From Sphingopyxis chilensis (GTDB taxonomy: Bacteria > Pseudomonadota > Alphaproteobacteria > Sphingomonadales > Sphingomonadaceae): a stretch of DNA of 64,000 nucleotides. Every line of letters begins with the position of its first letter. Positions within the stretch are counted from its first letter, which is position 1. The DNA is taken from the NCBI RefSeq assembly GCF_035930445.1, contig NZ_CP142394.1:3691501-3755500 (forward strand), given 5' to 3'. The notes under the pieces were generated by a model. The model saw nothing but the letters and a program-made list of their open reading frames with translations, did not search any database and was not told the DNA's origin. Positions 1 through 8,592 of this stretch are shown here, one piece after another. Position numbers and translations under genes: made by a program.

Positions 1-285
1 ATCGTCCATTCGCCCTATCGCACCATGTATGAAGCGGTGCAGGACCCGGCGCTCGTCGCCGACAATCCGATCTTCGGGAGCGCCGACAACCCCAGCGGTT
101 TCGCCTATCCCGCCGCAGGCGCCTTTGCGACGTTGCCGCAGCAGGAGCGCCGGCCGCCGCGCACCGCGCCGCGCAACGGCGAGCATAGCGAGGAAATATT
201 GGCGGACCGCCTGTCGCTTTCGAGCGCCGAGCTTGCCCGCCTGATCGATGCCGGTATCGTCGGCGTCGCCAAAAGTGGAGATTGA
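1..285 (+). CDS. CaiB/BaiF family (class III) CoA-transferase, C-terminal end
   Basis: The frame is open from base 1, so the 5' part lies outside the window. The last 94 residues show the usual tail of class III CoA-transferases: a GEHSEEIL motif, then a short helix and an LIDAGIVG-type end. These enzymes move CoA between organic acids by a ping-pong mechanism on an Asp that would lie upstream of the window. Only three bases separate the stop from the thiolase gene, and an acyl-CoA dehydrogenase follows, so this is probably one acyl-CoA degradation operon. The acid substrate cannot be told from this fragment. Confidence 0.8.
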   Translation: MVHSPYRTMYEAVQDPALVADNPIFGSADNPSGFAYPAAGAFATLPQQERRPPRTAPRNGEHSEEILADRLSLSSAELARLIDAGIVGVAKSGD

Positions 286-288
286 ACA

Positions 289-1503
289 ATGACCCTGCGC
301 CGCGCCGCCATCGTCGCCCCGATCCGCACCGCCGTCGGCAAGTTCGGGGGCGCGCTTTCGTCAATGACCGCGGGCGAGCTTGGCGCGGTGATATTGAAGG
401 CGCTGGTCGAGCGGACGAAGATCGACCCGGCGCGCGTCGACGACGTCGTCTTTTCGCAGGGCTATGGCAATGGCGAGGCGCCGAGCATCGGCCACTGGTC
501 GTGGCTCGCCGCGGGCCTGCCGCTCGAGGTGCCAGGCTACCAGCTCGACCGCCGCTGCGGATCGGGGCTGCAGGCGGTGATCAACGCCGCGATGATGGTG
601 CAGACGGGCATGTCCGACGTCGTCGTCGCGGGGGGCGTCGAGTCGATGTCGAACGTCGAACATTATTCGACCGATATTCGCAAAGGGGTTCGCGCGGGCA
701 ACCTCACGCTCCACGACCGGCTGACGCGCGGCCGGCTGATGTCGCAGCCGGTCGAACGCTTCGGCGTCATCACCGGGATGATCGAGACCGCCGAAAATCT
801 GGCGAAGGACTATGGCATCACGCGCGAGGCGGCCGACGCCTATGCGGTGCAGAGCCACCAGCGCGCGGCGGCGGCGTGGGCGAAGGGGCTGTTCGACGAC
901 GAGCTGGTGCCGGTCAGCGTGCCGCAGAAGAAGGGCGATCCGGTGATCTTCGCGCACGATGAGGGCTATCGCGCCGACGCGACGATGGAATCGCTCGGCA
1001 AGCTGCGTCCACTCGAAGGCGGGGTCGTGACGGCGGGCAACGCGAGCCAGCAAAACGATGCCGCGGCGGCGTGCCTCGTCGTCGCCGAGGACAAGCTCGA
1101 AGAACTCGGGCTCGAGCCAATCGCCTGGTATCACAGCGCGGCGGCGGCGGGCTGCGACCCGAGCCGGATGGGGATCGGCCCGGTGCCCGCGGCCGAGCGG
1201 CTGTTCGCGCGCAGCGGGCTCGGCTGGGGCGACATCGACCTCGTCGAGCTCAACGAAGCCTTCGCGCCGCAGGTACTCGCGGTGTTGAAGGGCTGGGGCT
1301 GGTCGGAAGACGACAGCCGGAACGAGATTTTGAACGTCAACGGGTCGGGCATCTCGCTCGGTCACCCGATCGGCGCGACCGGCGGGCGTATTCTCGCCAA
1401 TTTGACGCGCGAGCTGGTGCGCCGCGACGGCCGTTACGGGCTTGAGACGATGTGCATCGGCGGCGGGCAGGGCATCGCCGCGATCTTCGAGCGCGCCGCC
1501 TGA
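289..1503 (+). CDS. Acetyl-CoA C-acyltransferase (thiolase)
   Basis: A 404-residue thiolase of normal length. The acyl-accepting Cys90 sits in RRCGSGLQ, His359 in SLGHPIGATG, and the deprotonating Cys389 in CIGGGQG, so the catalytic triad is complete. The family cleaves 3-ketoacyl-CoA with CoA in beta-oxidation, or runs in reverse in biosynthesis. It starts with ATG three bases after the CoA-transferase stop and ends two bases before the acyl-CoA dehydrogenase ATG. The neighbours favour a degradative thiolase, FadA- or PcaF-like; chain-length preference cannot be read from the sequence. Confidence 0.93.
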   Translation: MTLRRAAIVAPIRTAVGKFGGALSSMTAGELGAVILKALVERTKIDPARVDDVVFSQGYGNGEAPSIGHWSWLAAGLPLEVPGYQLDRRCGSGLQAVINAAMMVQTGMSDVVVAGGVESMSNVEHYSTDIRKGVRAGNLTLHDRLTRGRLMSQPVERFGVITGMIETAENLAKDYGITREAADAYAVQSHQRAAAAWAKGLFDDELVPVSVPQKKGDPVIFAHDEGYRADATMESLGKLRPLEGGVVTAGNASQQNDAAAACLVVAEDKLEELGLEPIAWYHSAAAAGCDPSRMGIGPVPAAERLFARSGLGWGDIDLVELNEAFAPQVLAVLKGWGWSEDDSRNEILNVNGSGISLGHPIGATGGRILANLTRELVRRDGRYGLETMCIGGGQGIAAIFERAA

Positions 1504-1505
1504 GC

Positions 1506-3098
1506 ATGGCCGATTTGCGGGAGGCCCTCGCCGCCGCGCGGAGCTATCGCGGCGCCGCGCAAACGGCGCTCGGCGAGCGGCTGGCGTCGCGGCCGATCGA
1601 CGCCGAGCAGCGCGCGGCGCACGGTTTCGCGTGGGTCGCGACGACGGTCGCGGCGCTCGAAGCGACGCTGGACTGGTGCGAGTCCGGCCGGGACTCGAAC
1701 CCGCTCGATGCGAAGATCGCCACGCTCGCCTTCGCCGAAGGGATCGGACAGCTCGCCGGCGGGCTGCCGATGGGGCAGAACGAGATTTTCCGCCCCGCCG
1801 ACCTCGGCATTGCCGCCGCCGGGTGCAACCTTGCCAATGCCTGCGCCGACTTGCTCGACGCCGACCACGCGGCAACCCGCGCCGAGGTCGCCGCTGCGCT
1901 CGCCGGGGGTCACTGGCCGAGCGAGACGCTCCACGACGCCGACCTCGACGCGATCCGCGATCAATATCGCCGCTTCACCGACGCCGCGATCATTCCGCAT
2001 GCGCATGGCTGGCACCTCGCCAACGCGCTGATCCCCGATGTCACCGTTCGGGCGATGGCCGACCTCGGCACCTTCGGCGTCTGCATCCCTGAAGCGTTCG
2101 GCGGGCTGGGCCTCGGTAAGCTCGTCATGTGCATCGTCACCGAGGAGCTGTCGCGCGGCTGGATCGGCGCGGGGTCGCTCGGCACGCGGTCGGAGATCGC
2201 AGGCGAGCTGATCGCGATGGGCGGCACCGACGCGCAAAAGGCGGAATGGCTGCCGAAGATCGCAAGCGGGGAGGTGTTGCCGACCGCCGTGTTCACCGAA
2301 CCCGACGTCGGGTCGGACCTCGGCTCGCTCCAGACGCGCGCGCGGCGCGCCGACGATCATTGGGTGATCGACGGCGCGAAAAACTGGATCACCCACGCCG
2401 CGCGCTCGGACCTGATGACCCTGCTGGCGCGCACCGTCCCCGACGCGAAGGGCTATGCCGGCCTCTCGATGCTGCTCGTCCCGAAACCGCGCGGGACCGA
2501 CGCTGATCCCTTTCCGGCGGCGGGCATGGGCGGCAGCGAGATCGAAGTGCTCGGCTATCGCGGGATGCGCGAATATGCGTTGCAGTTTGACGGCATGACG
2601 GCGCCCGCCGACGCGCTGCTCGGCGGCGAGGAGGGGCAGGGCTTCAAGCAATTGATGCGGACCTTCGAGGGCGCGCGCATACAGACCGCCGCGCGCGCGG
2701 TCGGCGTCGCGCGGCGCGCGCTCGAACTCGGGCTCGACTATGCGCTCGCCCGCAAGCAGTTCGGCAAGGCGATCGTCCATTTCCCGCGCGTCGCCGACAA
2801 GCTCGCGATGAGCCTCGTCGATTTCGTCGTGGCGCGCGAGCTGAGCTATGCCGCCGCGCGCGCCAAGGACAGCGGCAAGCGCTGCGACATCGAGGCGGGC
2901 ATGGCGAAGCTGCTCGGTGCGCGGGCCGCCTGGTCGAACGCCGACGCCAGCCTGCAGATCCACGGCGGCAACGGCTATGCGCTCGAATATGAAATCAGCC
3001 GCGTGCTGTGCGATGCGCGCATCCTCAATATCTTCGAGGGCGCGGCGGAGATTCAGGCGCAGGTGATCGCGCGCGGGCTGATCGAAGGGCGAAACTAG
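1506..3098 (+). CDS. Acyl-CoA dehydrogenase family protein with extended N-terminus
   Basis: About 530 residues, longer than the usual 380-400. An extra helical N-terminal segment of about 130 residues precedes the standard fold: helical domain, a beta domain beginning near TAVFTEPDVGSDLGSL, and a C-terminal helical domain with the RKQFGKAI region. The base Glu is expected in IFEGAAEIQAQ near the C-terminus and is present. It would oxidise an acyl-CoA at C2-C3 using FAD. An in-frame Met at 1452 lies inside the thiolase gene; ATG 1506 was chosen because it follows the thiolase stop by two bases. The stop shares a CTAG with the convergent lyase gene. Confidence 0.9.
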   Translation: MADLREALAAARSYRGAAQTALGERLASRPIDAEQRAAHGFAWVATTVAALEATLDWCESGRDSNPLDAKIATLAFAEGIGQLAGGLPMGQNEIFRPADLGIAAAGCNLANACADLLDADHAATRAEVAAALAGGHWPSETLHDADLDAIRDQYRRFTDAAIIPHAHGWHLANALIPDVTVRAMADLGTFGVCIPEAFGGLGLGKLVMCIVTEELSRGWIGAGSLGTRSEIAGELIAMGGTDAQKAEWLPKIASGEVLPTAVFTEPDVGSDLGSLQTRARRADDHWVIDGAKNWITHAARSDLMTLLARTVPDAKGYAGLSMLLVPKPRGTDADPFPAAGMGGSEIEVLGYRGMREYALQFDGMTAPADALLGGEEGQGFKQLMRTFEGARIQTAARAVGVARRALELGLDYALARKQFGKAIVHFPRVADKLAMSLVDFVVARELSYAAARAKDSGKRCDIEAGMAKLLGARAAWSNADASLQIHGGNGYALEYEISRVLCDARILNIFEGAAEIQAQVIARGLIEGRN

Positions 3099-4258
3099 AG
3101 CCAGAGCAAAGGCTGGCGCACGGGAAAGTTGCGCACGACCTCGCCGACAACGGGATCGGGGTCGAGCCTTTGCCAGAGGGTCAGCCAGTCGCCGCGTTGC
3201 TGCGCGAGACCGCCGAAGAGCAGGTTCGGCTGGCGCACCGGGAAGCCGTCCCAATATTCGACATCGGGCGCGCGCGGCCATTTACCCTTGCCGGCGATAT
3301 AGGGGGCCATCCATGCGATCGCGCCGGCGATCGAGCGACCGTCGGCGGTCTTCCAGCCGATCAGTTCGCCGCCGCCGAGCAGCCACGCCGATGCCGCGAG
3401 CACGTCGAGGTTGAAGAGCGAATAGGCATAAGGCTTGGTGCGCGCGAGTTCGAGCGGCTGGCGACCGTCGGGGGCGATCTGTGTCGGGACGATGATCGTC
3501 TTGAGCCGGGTTCGGGCGTCGGCGAGAATGTCGGCGCGGCCGAGCAGCGCGGCGAAGCTCGCCGCCTGCAGCAGCCAGCAGCTGCCGTGGTTGTTCTTCT
3601 CGTCGCGTTCCTCGATGCCGAAGGGTGAGGTGGTGAGCCAGCCCAGATAGGATGCGAACCAGTCCTCGACGTCGGTGCGGATCGCGGCATAGCCCGGCGC
3701 GTTCCGCCGCGCGAACAGCGTCGCGGCGCGCGCGACCTCGACGATCTGCAGCGTGTCGATCACCCCGATCGCGCGGCCGCTGTTGACGCCGATGATCGCT
3801 TGCGCATGGTCGAGGTTAGGATTCATTCGCGTTTTCGGATCGACGAACCATGCGTGGAGGTGGCGCATCGCAGCATCGGCAAAGCGCGCGTCGGCGGTGA
3901 GGTTCCACAGCGCCGCGAGCGCGGGGACGGTACGCCCGAACGCGATCAGCGCGTCGCGGTGGCCGTCGAACTTGTCGGGGTTCGAGCGGCCGTCGCGGCG
4001 GACATAGGGGCCGCCGGGGCTCGCCGGGTCGGGCCACCAATAATCGCCCTCCGAATAATAATCCTGCCGCCCGGCGGGACTGCGCGGCGCCGGGACCGCG
4101 GCGACGGTGCGCGGTTCGGCGGCGAGCAGCGCTTCGGCCTGCGGCAGCAGGCGGCGGCGCTCGATCGCACGGACATCGATCGTCGTGGCGCCCGGCCGCG
4201 CCCATGCCGCAGGCGCGGCGAGAAGCGTGGCGAGGAGCAGGGTGCGGCGGGCGATCAT
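3095..4258 (-). CDS. Alginate-lyase-domain polysaccharide lyase (lyase B)
   Basis: A 387-residue exported protein with a signal peptide (MIARR then a hydrophobic stretch ending at AWA). The mature part fits the alginate_lyase domain (PF05426; PL5/PL38-like): a YWWPDP...GGPY..RDG...NPD segment near residues 70-95, then MNPN...AQAI.G...GR, and the catalytic-region NNHGSCW near residue 220. Lyases of this fold cut uronate-containing chains by beta-elimination in the periplasm. It overlaps the paralogous gene upstream by an ATGA, so the two are translationally coupled. Whether it prefers mannuronate, glucuronate or another uronate is not decidable here. Confidence 0.85.
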   Translation of the reverse strand: MIARRTLLLATLLAAPAAWARPGATTIDVRAIERRRLLPQAEALLAAEPRTVAAVPAPRSPAGRQDYYSEGDYWWPDPASPGGPYVRRDGRSNPDKFDGHRDALIAFGRTVPALAALWNLTADARFADAAMRHLHAWFVDPKTRMNPNLDHAQAIIGVNSGRAIGVIDTLQIVEVARAATLFARRNAPGYAAIRTDVEDWFASYLGWLTTSPFGIEERDEKNNHGSCWLLQAASFAALLGRADILADARTRLKTIIVPTQIAPDGRQPLELARTKPYAYSLFNLDVLAASAWLLGGGELIGWKTADGRSIAGAIAWMAPYIAGKGKWPRAPDVEYWDGFPVRQPNLLFGGLAQQRGDWLTLWQRLDPDPVVGEVVRNFPVRQPLLWL

Positions 4259-5511
4259 CGTTCGTCCTTTACGGCGATGCGGTGGCGCAGCAACAGGTCG
4301 CCGTCGACAGCGCGCGGATAGGCGCCCGGACCCCACGCGTCGTCGGCGCGCACGAGCAGTTCGTCCAGCATGGCGGCGGGCCAGCCCCGCTCCCGATAGC
4401 GCCAGTCGGACGCGCGCCCGCGAAAGGCGGCGACATAATCGGTCGCCTTGCGCAGCGAGCGGCCCTTTTCCTCGACGTGATAAAGGTCGCTGCCAAGGCA
4501 TGCCGCGCTGTCGGCGACTGTGTAGGCGGCGGAGAGCGCATAGAGCGAATAATGGAAGCTGCGCGTCCGGGTCAGCTCCTTCGGTAGCGCGCCGGATGGA
4601 TCGACTTGTCGCGCGAGGCGCTTCGCGGGAAAGGCGGCGACGATCCGGCGCGCGACATCGGGGCGCCGCGCAAACAGCGCGAAACGCGCGACCTGCGCAT
4701 CGTACCAGAGACCGTGATTGTTGGATGCCTTGCCTTCGGCCCTGCCGTTCGGGCTTGTCAGCATCCAGTCGGTGTAGCGCGAAAACCAGCTTTCGAGCGC
4801 CTCTGTCTCGGCGGGCGTCAGCGCGCCCGAGGGTGCGATCAGGCCGACGGCGTCGATCGCCGCGATGAAGCCGGCGCCGTCGAGCACGCCTTCGGCGCGG
4901 CCGTTCGACACGCCGGGCACGGCCTGCGCGAAGTTCATGTTCGGGTTCATGCGCGTCGCGGGGTCGAGAAACCACGCGCGGATGGCGCGCGCGGCGCCGT
5001 CGGCATATGATCGCTCGCCGCTGTAATAATAAGCGAGCGCGAGCGTATCGGCGTCGCGCACCATGCGCGCGAGCGCGGCGCGGTCGAAGCGGTCGCTTTC
5101 AATGTCCGGGTTGGTGTCGCCGTCGCGGCGCCGATAGGGACCCCTCGGATTCGCGGGATCGGGCCACCAATAGCGCGCGAGGCTGACATAGTCGTGGCGG
5201 TCGCCCGACACGGGGGTGCTGCGCTTGTCGATCACCGACCCGGGTTTCGCCGCAAGCGCCTTGTCGGCGCGGACGGTCAGGTCGCGATATGCGGCGCCGA
5301 TCGCGGGGTTGGTCGGCAGCGCCGCCTTGATCGCTTCGAGATCGGCGGGGCGCAACGCGAAGGTGCGGCGACCGTCGAACGAAGCCGAATAGCCTTCGCT
5401 CGCGTCGCAGACGGGCGCCGCCGGGGACAGGGAAAAAGCCGCCGCCGCGGACGGAGTCGCGGCGGCGGCCAGGATAGCCCAAGGGAGTCGGGCTAAACTC
5501 GATGGCGTCAC
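4255..5511 (-). CDS. Alginate-lyase-domain polysaccharide lyase (lyase A)
   Basis: A 418-residue paralogue of lyase B with the same ordered motifs: YWWPDPANPRGPY, MNPNMNFAQAVPG, and NNHGLWYD in the catalytic region. The GTG start at 5511 overlaps the stop of the TonB receptor gene in a GTGA, and a signal peptide (an Ala-rich stretch ending near AAAAF) follows at once, supporting this start. The longer upstream reading frame runs antiparallel through no recognisable domain. Position directly behind the receptor indicates a periplasmic lyase acting on imported oligosaccharide. The tandem pair may split endo and exo action; that is inference. Confidence 0.85.
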   Translation of the reverse strand: MTPSSLARLPWAILAAAATPSAAAAFSLSPAAPVCDASEGYSASFDGRRTFALRPADLEAIKAALPTNPAIGAAYRDLTVRADKALAAKPGSVIDKRSTPVSGDRHDYVSLARYWWPDPANPRGPYRRRDGDTNPDIESDRFDRAALARMVRDADTLALAYYYSGERSYADGAARAIRAWFLDPATRMNPNMNFAQAVPGVSNGRAEGVLDGAGFIAAIDAVGLIAPSGALTPAETEALESWFSRYTDWMLTSPNGRAEGKASNNHGLWYDAQVARFALFARRPDVARRIVAAFPAKRLARQVDPSGALPKELTRTRSFHYSLYALSAAYTVADSAACLGSDLYHVEEKGRSLRKATDYVAAFRGRASDWRYRERGWPAAMLDELLVRADDAWGPGAYPRAVDGDLLLRHRIAVKDER

Positions 5512-8429
5512 AGGCGGACCCGGAAGCCGAAGAAATATTGCGTGCCGCTGCGCGACACCTCGGCGATGCTGTCGTATCCGCCCTTGTACATGACGTCGTT
5601 CGTGCCGGTGACGTTCAGCGCCTGCAGCTTCACCTGGACATTCTCGGTCAGGTTGTACTGCGCCGAAAGATTGACGTAGGTGGCGCCGCGAATCTCGCGA
5701 TTGGTGCCGCTGTTCGGCTTGTAATAGCCCGAGCGGTAGCGGAGGTTGGCGCGCAGCGAGAGGCCCCATTTCTCGAACCATACCGATCCGCTCGCGGTCC
5801 ATTTCGACAGGCCGATCAGGTTCGCCGGGTTGACATAGTCGGCGATCGGCGAGGTGTCGGGATATTCGAAATTGGCGAAGGCGCGGTTGACCGACCCCTG
5901 GATGCCGAGCCCGTCGAGCGGGTCGGGAAGCCAGGTGAAGGCGTGGCTCGCGGTCGCCTCGATCCCGTAGAGGTGCCGCGTCTCGCTGTCGTTCGTCGGG
6001 GCCACCGGCGAAATGGTGACGGTCTCGGTTACCGGCGCGCCGCCGTCGCGGATCGTCGTGATCGTGACATCGGTCGGGATCGGCTCCTCGGCGCTGATCA
6101 CCGTGCCCTTCGCCCATTTATAATAGCCCGCGATCGAGAGCAGCGTATCTTGCGAAGCGTAAAGTTCGAGGCTCGCGTCGAGGTTCCACGCGCGTAGCGG
6201 CTTGAGGTTCGGGTTGCCGGTGGTGGCGTCGAAGATGATATTGTCGAGCCCGGTCCCCGCTGAGGGGTTGAGCCGGATGCCCGCGCCGAAGCTTTCGATC
6301 CCCGACCGCGCGATCGCGCGATAGGCGGCGAAGCGCAACTTGACCTCTTGCAACAGGTCGAACGCGATATTCGCGCTCGGCAGGAAGTAATTATAGCTGC
6401 CTTTGGCGCGGTTCGTCTGGAGTTCGCCATTCGGGTCGGGGTCGACGCTATAGCTGTCGCCGGCGGTGTCGATCGTGATCACATAGGGCTGGCGATAGCC
6501 GATCGAGGTGATCTCGGTCTTGACCCAGCGCAGCCCGATATTGCCGCTGAACGGCACGCTGCCCGCCTGCGATTCGAAATTGGCGAGGCCGTAGAGCGCA
6601 TAGATGCGCTCGGTGACGTCGATGTCGCTCGGATCGCGCCCGTCGGTTGGATAGGGAAGCGCATCGTCGCCGCCGGTGAAGGTGCGGAACAGGCAGTCGT
6701 TGTCGAAGGTCGCCCAACGCGTGACGTTGGTGCCCATGCCCTGCATGTAGCTGGTGGTGGTAAAGGGCACGCGGCATAGCTGGTTCGCCTGCGCGATCAG
6801 CTCGGCTGGGGTAGCGCCGTCGATTTCAGCGAGCGTGTTGAGGTCGTTGTTGCGCGCATTGTCGTTGGTGCGGTGATGGTCCGAATAGCGGCCGCCGACC
6901 TTGACCGAGGTGATGAAGCCGTCGAGTTCGCGCTCGATATCGAGCCGTCCGGCCCAGATGCGGTCGCGGCGGTCGGTGACGAAGCGGTTGCGCGCATAGA
7001 CCGAATTGGGCGCGGTGGTCAGGAACAGGTCGTGGTCGGTGATGTCGAAATCCTCGAACTCGACATTCGGCACGACATCGTCGTCCAGATAGGTCAGCGT
7101 ATAGCCGACGCGGCGGTTCGAACGCATGCGCGTCGCTTTCTGCGTCTCGGTGCGGTGGCTGTCCGAATAGGAGCCGTCGAAGCTGACCGTCCAGCGGTCG
7201 GGCGTCCAGATCAGGCCCAGGCCCCCGCCCTTGTAGGTTTCGTTGCGCTGGCGCGTTTCGAGCTGGTTCTCGATATTCGAATTGCCGCGATAGCTGATCA
7301 GCGCGCCGGGTGAGTAGCCATTGCTGCCGTCGCCGATGATCAGCGGCTCGAGTCCGCGCAGGCTTTCGGGAATGCCCAGCACATTGCGGTCCTCGCGGCT
7401 GCGGCGCTTCGAATATTGGCCGTCGATCGCGACCTCGAATTCGGGCGATGGACGCCATTGGATCGAGCCGATCAGCCCGTCGCGCACTTCCGACGTCTTT
7501 TGGGTGCGGAAGCTGCGCGATGAGGTCGGGAAATAAGTGTCGCCGATCGTCTCGCCGACGGTGACGCCATTGGCGGTGCGCGGTCCCTCGGCGAAGGTGC
7601 AGTTGATATTGGCGCCGGCGGCGGCCTGCGCCGCGGCATTGCCGGTCAGCTGCCAGGGATTGTCGGCCGACGTGTTGCAGAGCTGAAAGGTCGAATTGCC
7701 GTTGTAATAATCCTCGGGCGCGCTTGTGTCCTGCCGCTGGTAACCGATCGACACGCCGATGTCGCCGAGCCCGGTTTCATATTGGTCGGTATAGGCGAAA
7801 TTGGCGCGATAGCCGAGCCCGTCGTGCTGATAGACATCGTTGTCCTGCGGCTGGAAATCGCCGCGCACCTCGAACTGGATGCGCCGCCTGCCATAGTCGA
7901 GGGGCTTCATCGAGCGGAGTTCGATCACCCCGCCGACGCCGCCTTCGAGGAAGTCGGCGCGCTGTGATTTATAAACGAGGACGCCGTTCACCAGCTCCGA
8001 CGGGAATTGCTGGAAGGCGACCGAACGGTCGGGTCCCGCCGTCGACACCTCGCGGCCGTTGAAGGTCGAGAAGCTGAGCGTCGGCCCGAGGCCGCGTACC
8101 GACAGCTCGTTGGCATTGCCCTTGAAGCGGTCGGCCGAAACGCCGGCGATGCGTTCGAGCGTGTCGCCGACCGAATTGTCGGGCGTGGCGCCGATCTCGT
8201 CGCTGACAAGGCCGTCGACGACGACGTCGGCGGCGCGCTTGAACTCGATCGAACTGCGCTGCGTCGCGCGCGTTCCGGTGACGAGGATTTCGTCATCGCC
8301 ATCGACCGCCGGAACCTGCTCGCCTTCGATGTCGGCGGGCGCTTCCTGTGCCCACAGGGGCGTGGCGGCGAACAGCGCGGCCGACGCCAGCAACGCGGCG
8401 CGAGTCGGCAAGACCGATGATGACTTCAT
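5508..8429 (-). CDS. TonB-dependent outer-membrane receptor (polysaccharide uptake)
   Basis: A 973-residue receptor of the Caulobacter/Xanthomonas type. The signal peptide runs from MKSSSVLPTR to about WAQ. A TonB-box-like DDEILVTGTRA follows, then a plug domain with DTLERIAGVSADRFKG and ELSVRGLGPTLSFSTFNGRE, then a long barrel ending FFGFRVRL. The start at 8429 is chosen over 8492 because AGGAGAGG lies just upstream and the signal peptide begins there. It is followed by two coupled lyase genes, so it probably imports the uronate oligomers they cleave. Its promoter carries one LacI-type and two GntR-type operators. Confidence 0.93.
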   Translation of the reverse strand: MKSSSVLPTRAALLASAALFAATPLWAQEAPADIEGEQVPAVDGDDEILVTGTRATQRSSIEFKRAADVVVDGLVSDEIGATPDNSVGDTLERIAGVSADRFKGNANELSVRGLGPTLSFSTFNGREVSTAGPDRSVAFQQFPSELVNGVLVYKSQRADFLEGGVGGVIELRSMKPLDYGRRRIQFEVRGDFQPQDNDVYQHDGLGYRANFAYTDQYETGLGDIGVSIGYQRQDTSAPEDYYNGNSTFQLCNTSADNPWQLTGNAAAQAAAGANINCTFAEGPRTANGVTVGETIGDTYFPTSSRSFRTQKTSEVRDGLIGSIQWRPSPEFEVAIDGQYSKRRSREDRNVLGIPESLRGLEPLIIGDGSNGYSPGALISYRGNSNIENQLETRQRNETYKGGGLGLIWTPDRWTVSFDGSYSDSHRTETQKATRMRSNRRVGYTLTYLDDDVVPNVEFEDFDITDHDLFLTTAPNSVYARNRFVTDRRDRIWAGRLDIERELDGFITSVKVGGRYSDHHRTNDNARNNDLNTLAEIDGATPAELIAQANQLCRVPFTTTSYMQGMGTNVTRWATFDNDCLFRTFTGGDDALPYPTDGRDPSDIDVTERIYALYGLANFESQAGSVPFSGNIGLRWVKTEITSIGYRQPYVITIDTAGDSYSVDPDPNGELQTNRAKGSYNYFLPSANIAFDLLQEVKLRFAAYRAIARSGIESFGAGIRLNPSAGTGLDNIIFDATTGNPNLKPLRAWNLDASLELYASQDTLLSIAGYYKWAKGTVISAEEPIPTDVTITTIRDGGAPVTETVTISPVAPTNDSETRHLYGIEATASHAFTWLPDPLDGLGIQGSVNRAFANFEYPDTSPIADYVNPANLIGLSKWTASGSVWFEKWGLSLRANLRYRSGYYKPNSGTNREIRGATYVNLSAQYNLTENVQVKLQALNVTGTNDVMYKGGYDSIAEVSRSGTQYFFGFRVRL

Positions 8430-8476
8430 TTTCCCTCTCCTTTTCCTGCCGCCCCTGATCTGCGGCGATGACCCGG

Positions 8477-8492
8477 TTGATACCGGTGTCAA
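8477..8492. promoter_or_regulatory. LacI-type operator, TonB receptor promoter
   Basis: TTGATACCGGTGTCAA is a palindrome with one mismatch centred on ACCGGT, 48 bases upstream of the receptor ATG. Near copies lie at 9785, 57681 and 63361, all before genes of the same sugar locus. The LacI regulator at 62203-63258 is the obvious candidate; binding is inferred. Confidence 0.7.
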
Positions 8493-8498
8493 TCTTAG

Positions 8499-8531
8499 AT
8501 GTCATACAACTTATGAAATGTATTACAACTT
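8499..8531. promoter_or_regulatory. Tandem GntR-type operators, TonB receptor promoter
   Basis: Two direct copies, ATGTCATACAACTT (8499-8512) and ATGTATTACAACTT (8518-8531), are spaced 19 bases start to start, about two helical turns. The same element is tandem before the second TonB receptor (57611 and 57631) and single at 9833. The FadR-type GntR protein at 12024-12731 is the likely binder (inference). Confidence 0.6.
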
Positions 8532-8592
8532 TGATGGGGGAAGTCAATCGTTCGCGTGGCGGGTCGGTCCGGTGGAGTATATCCGCCAGATA

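Noticed and set aside
361..1875. 504-codon minus-strand reading frame opposite the thiolase
   Set aside because: Arg-rich low-complexity translation, no domain, fully antisense to a clear thiolase; a codon-bias shadow of high-GC DNA.
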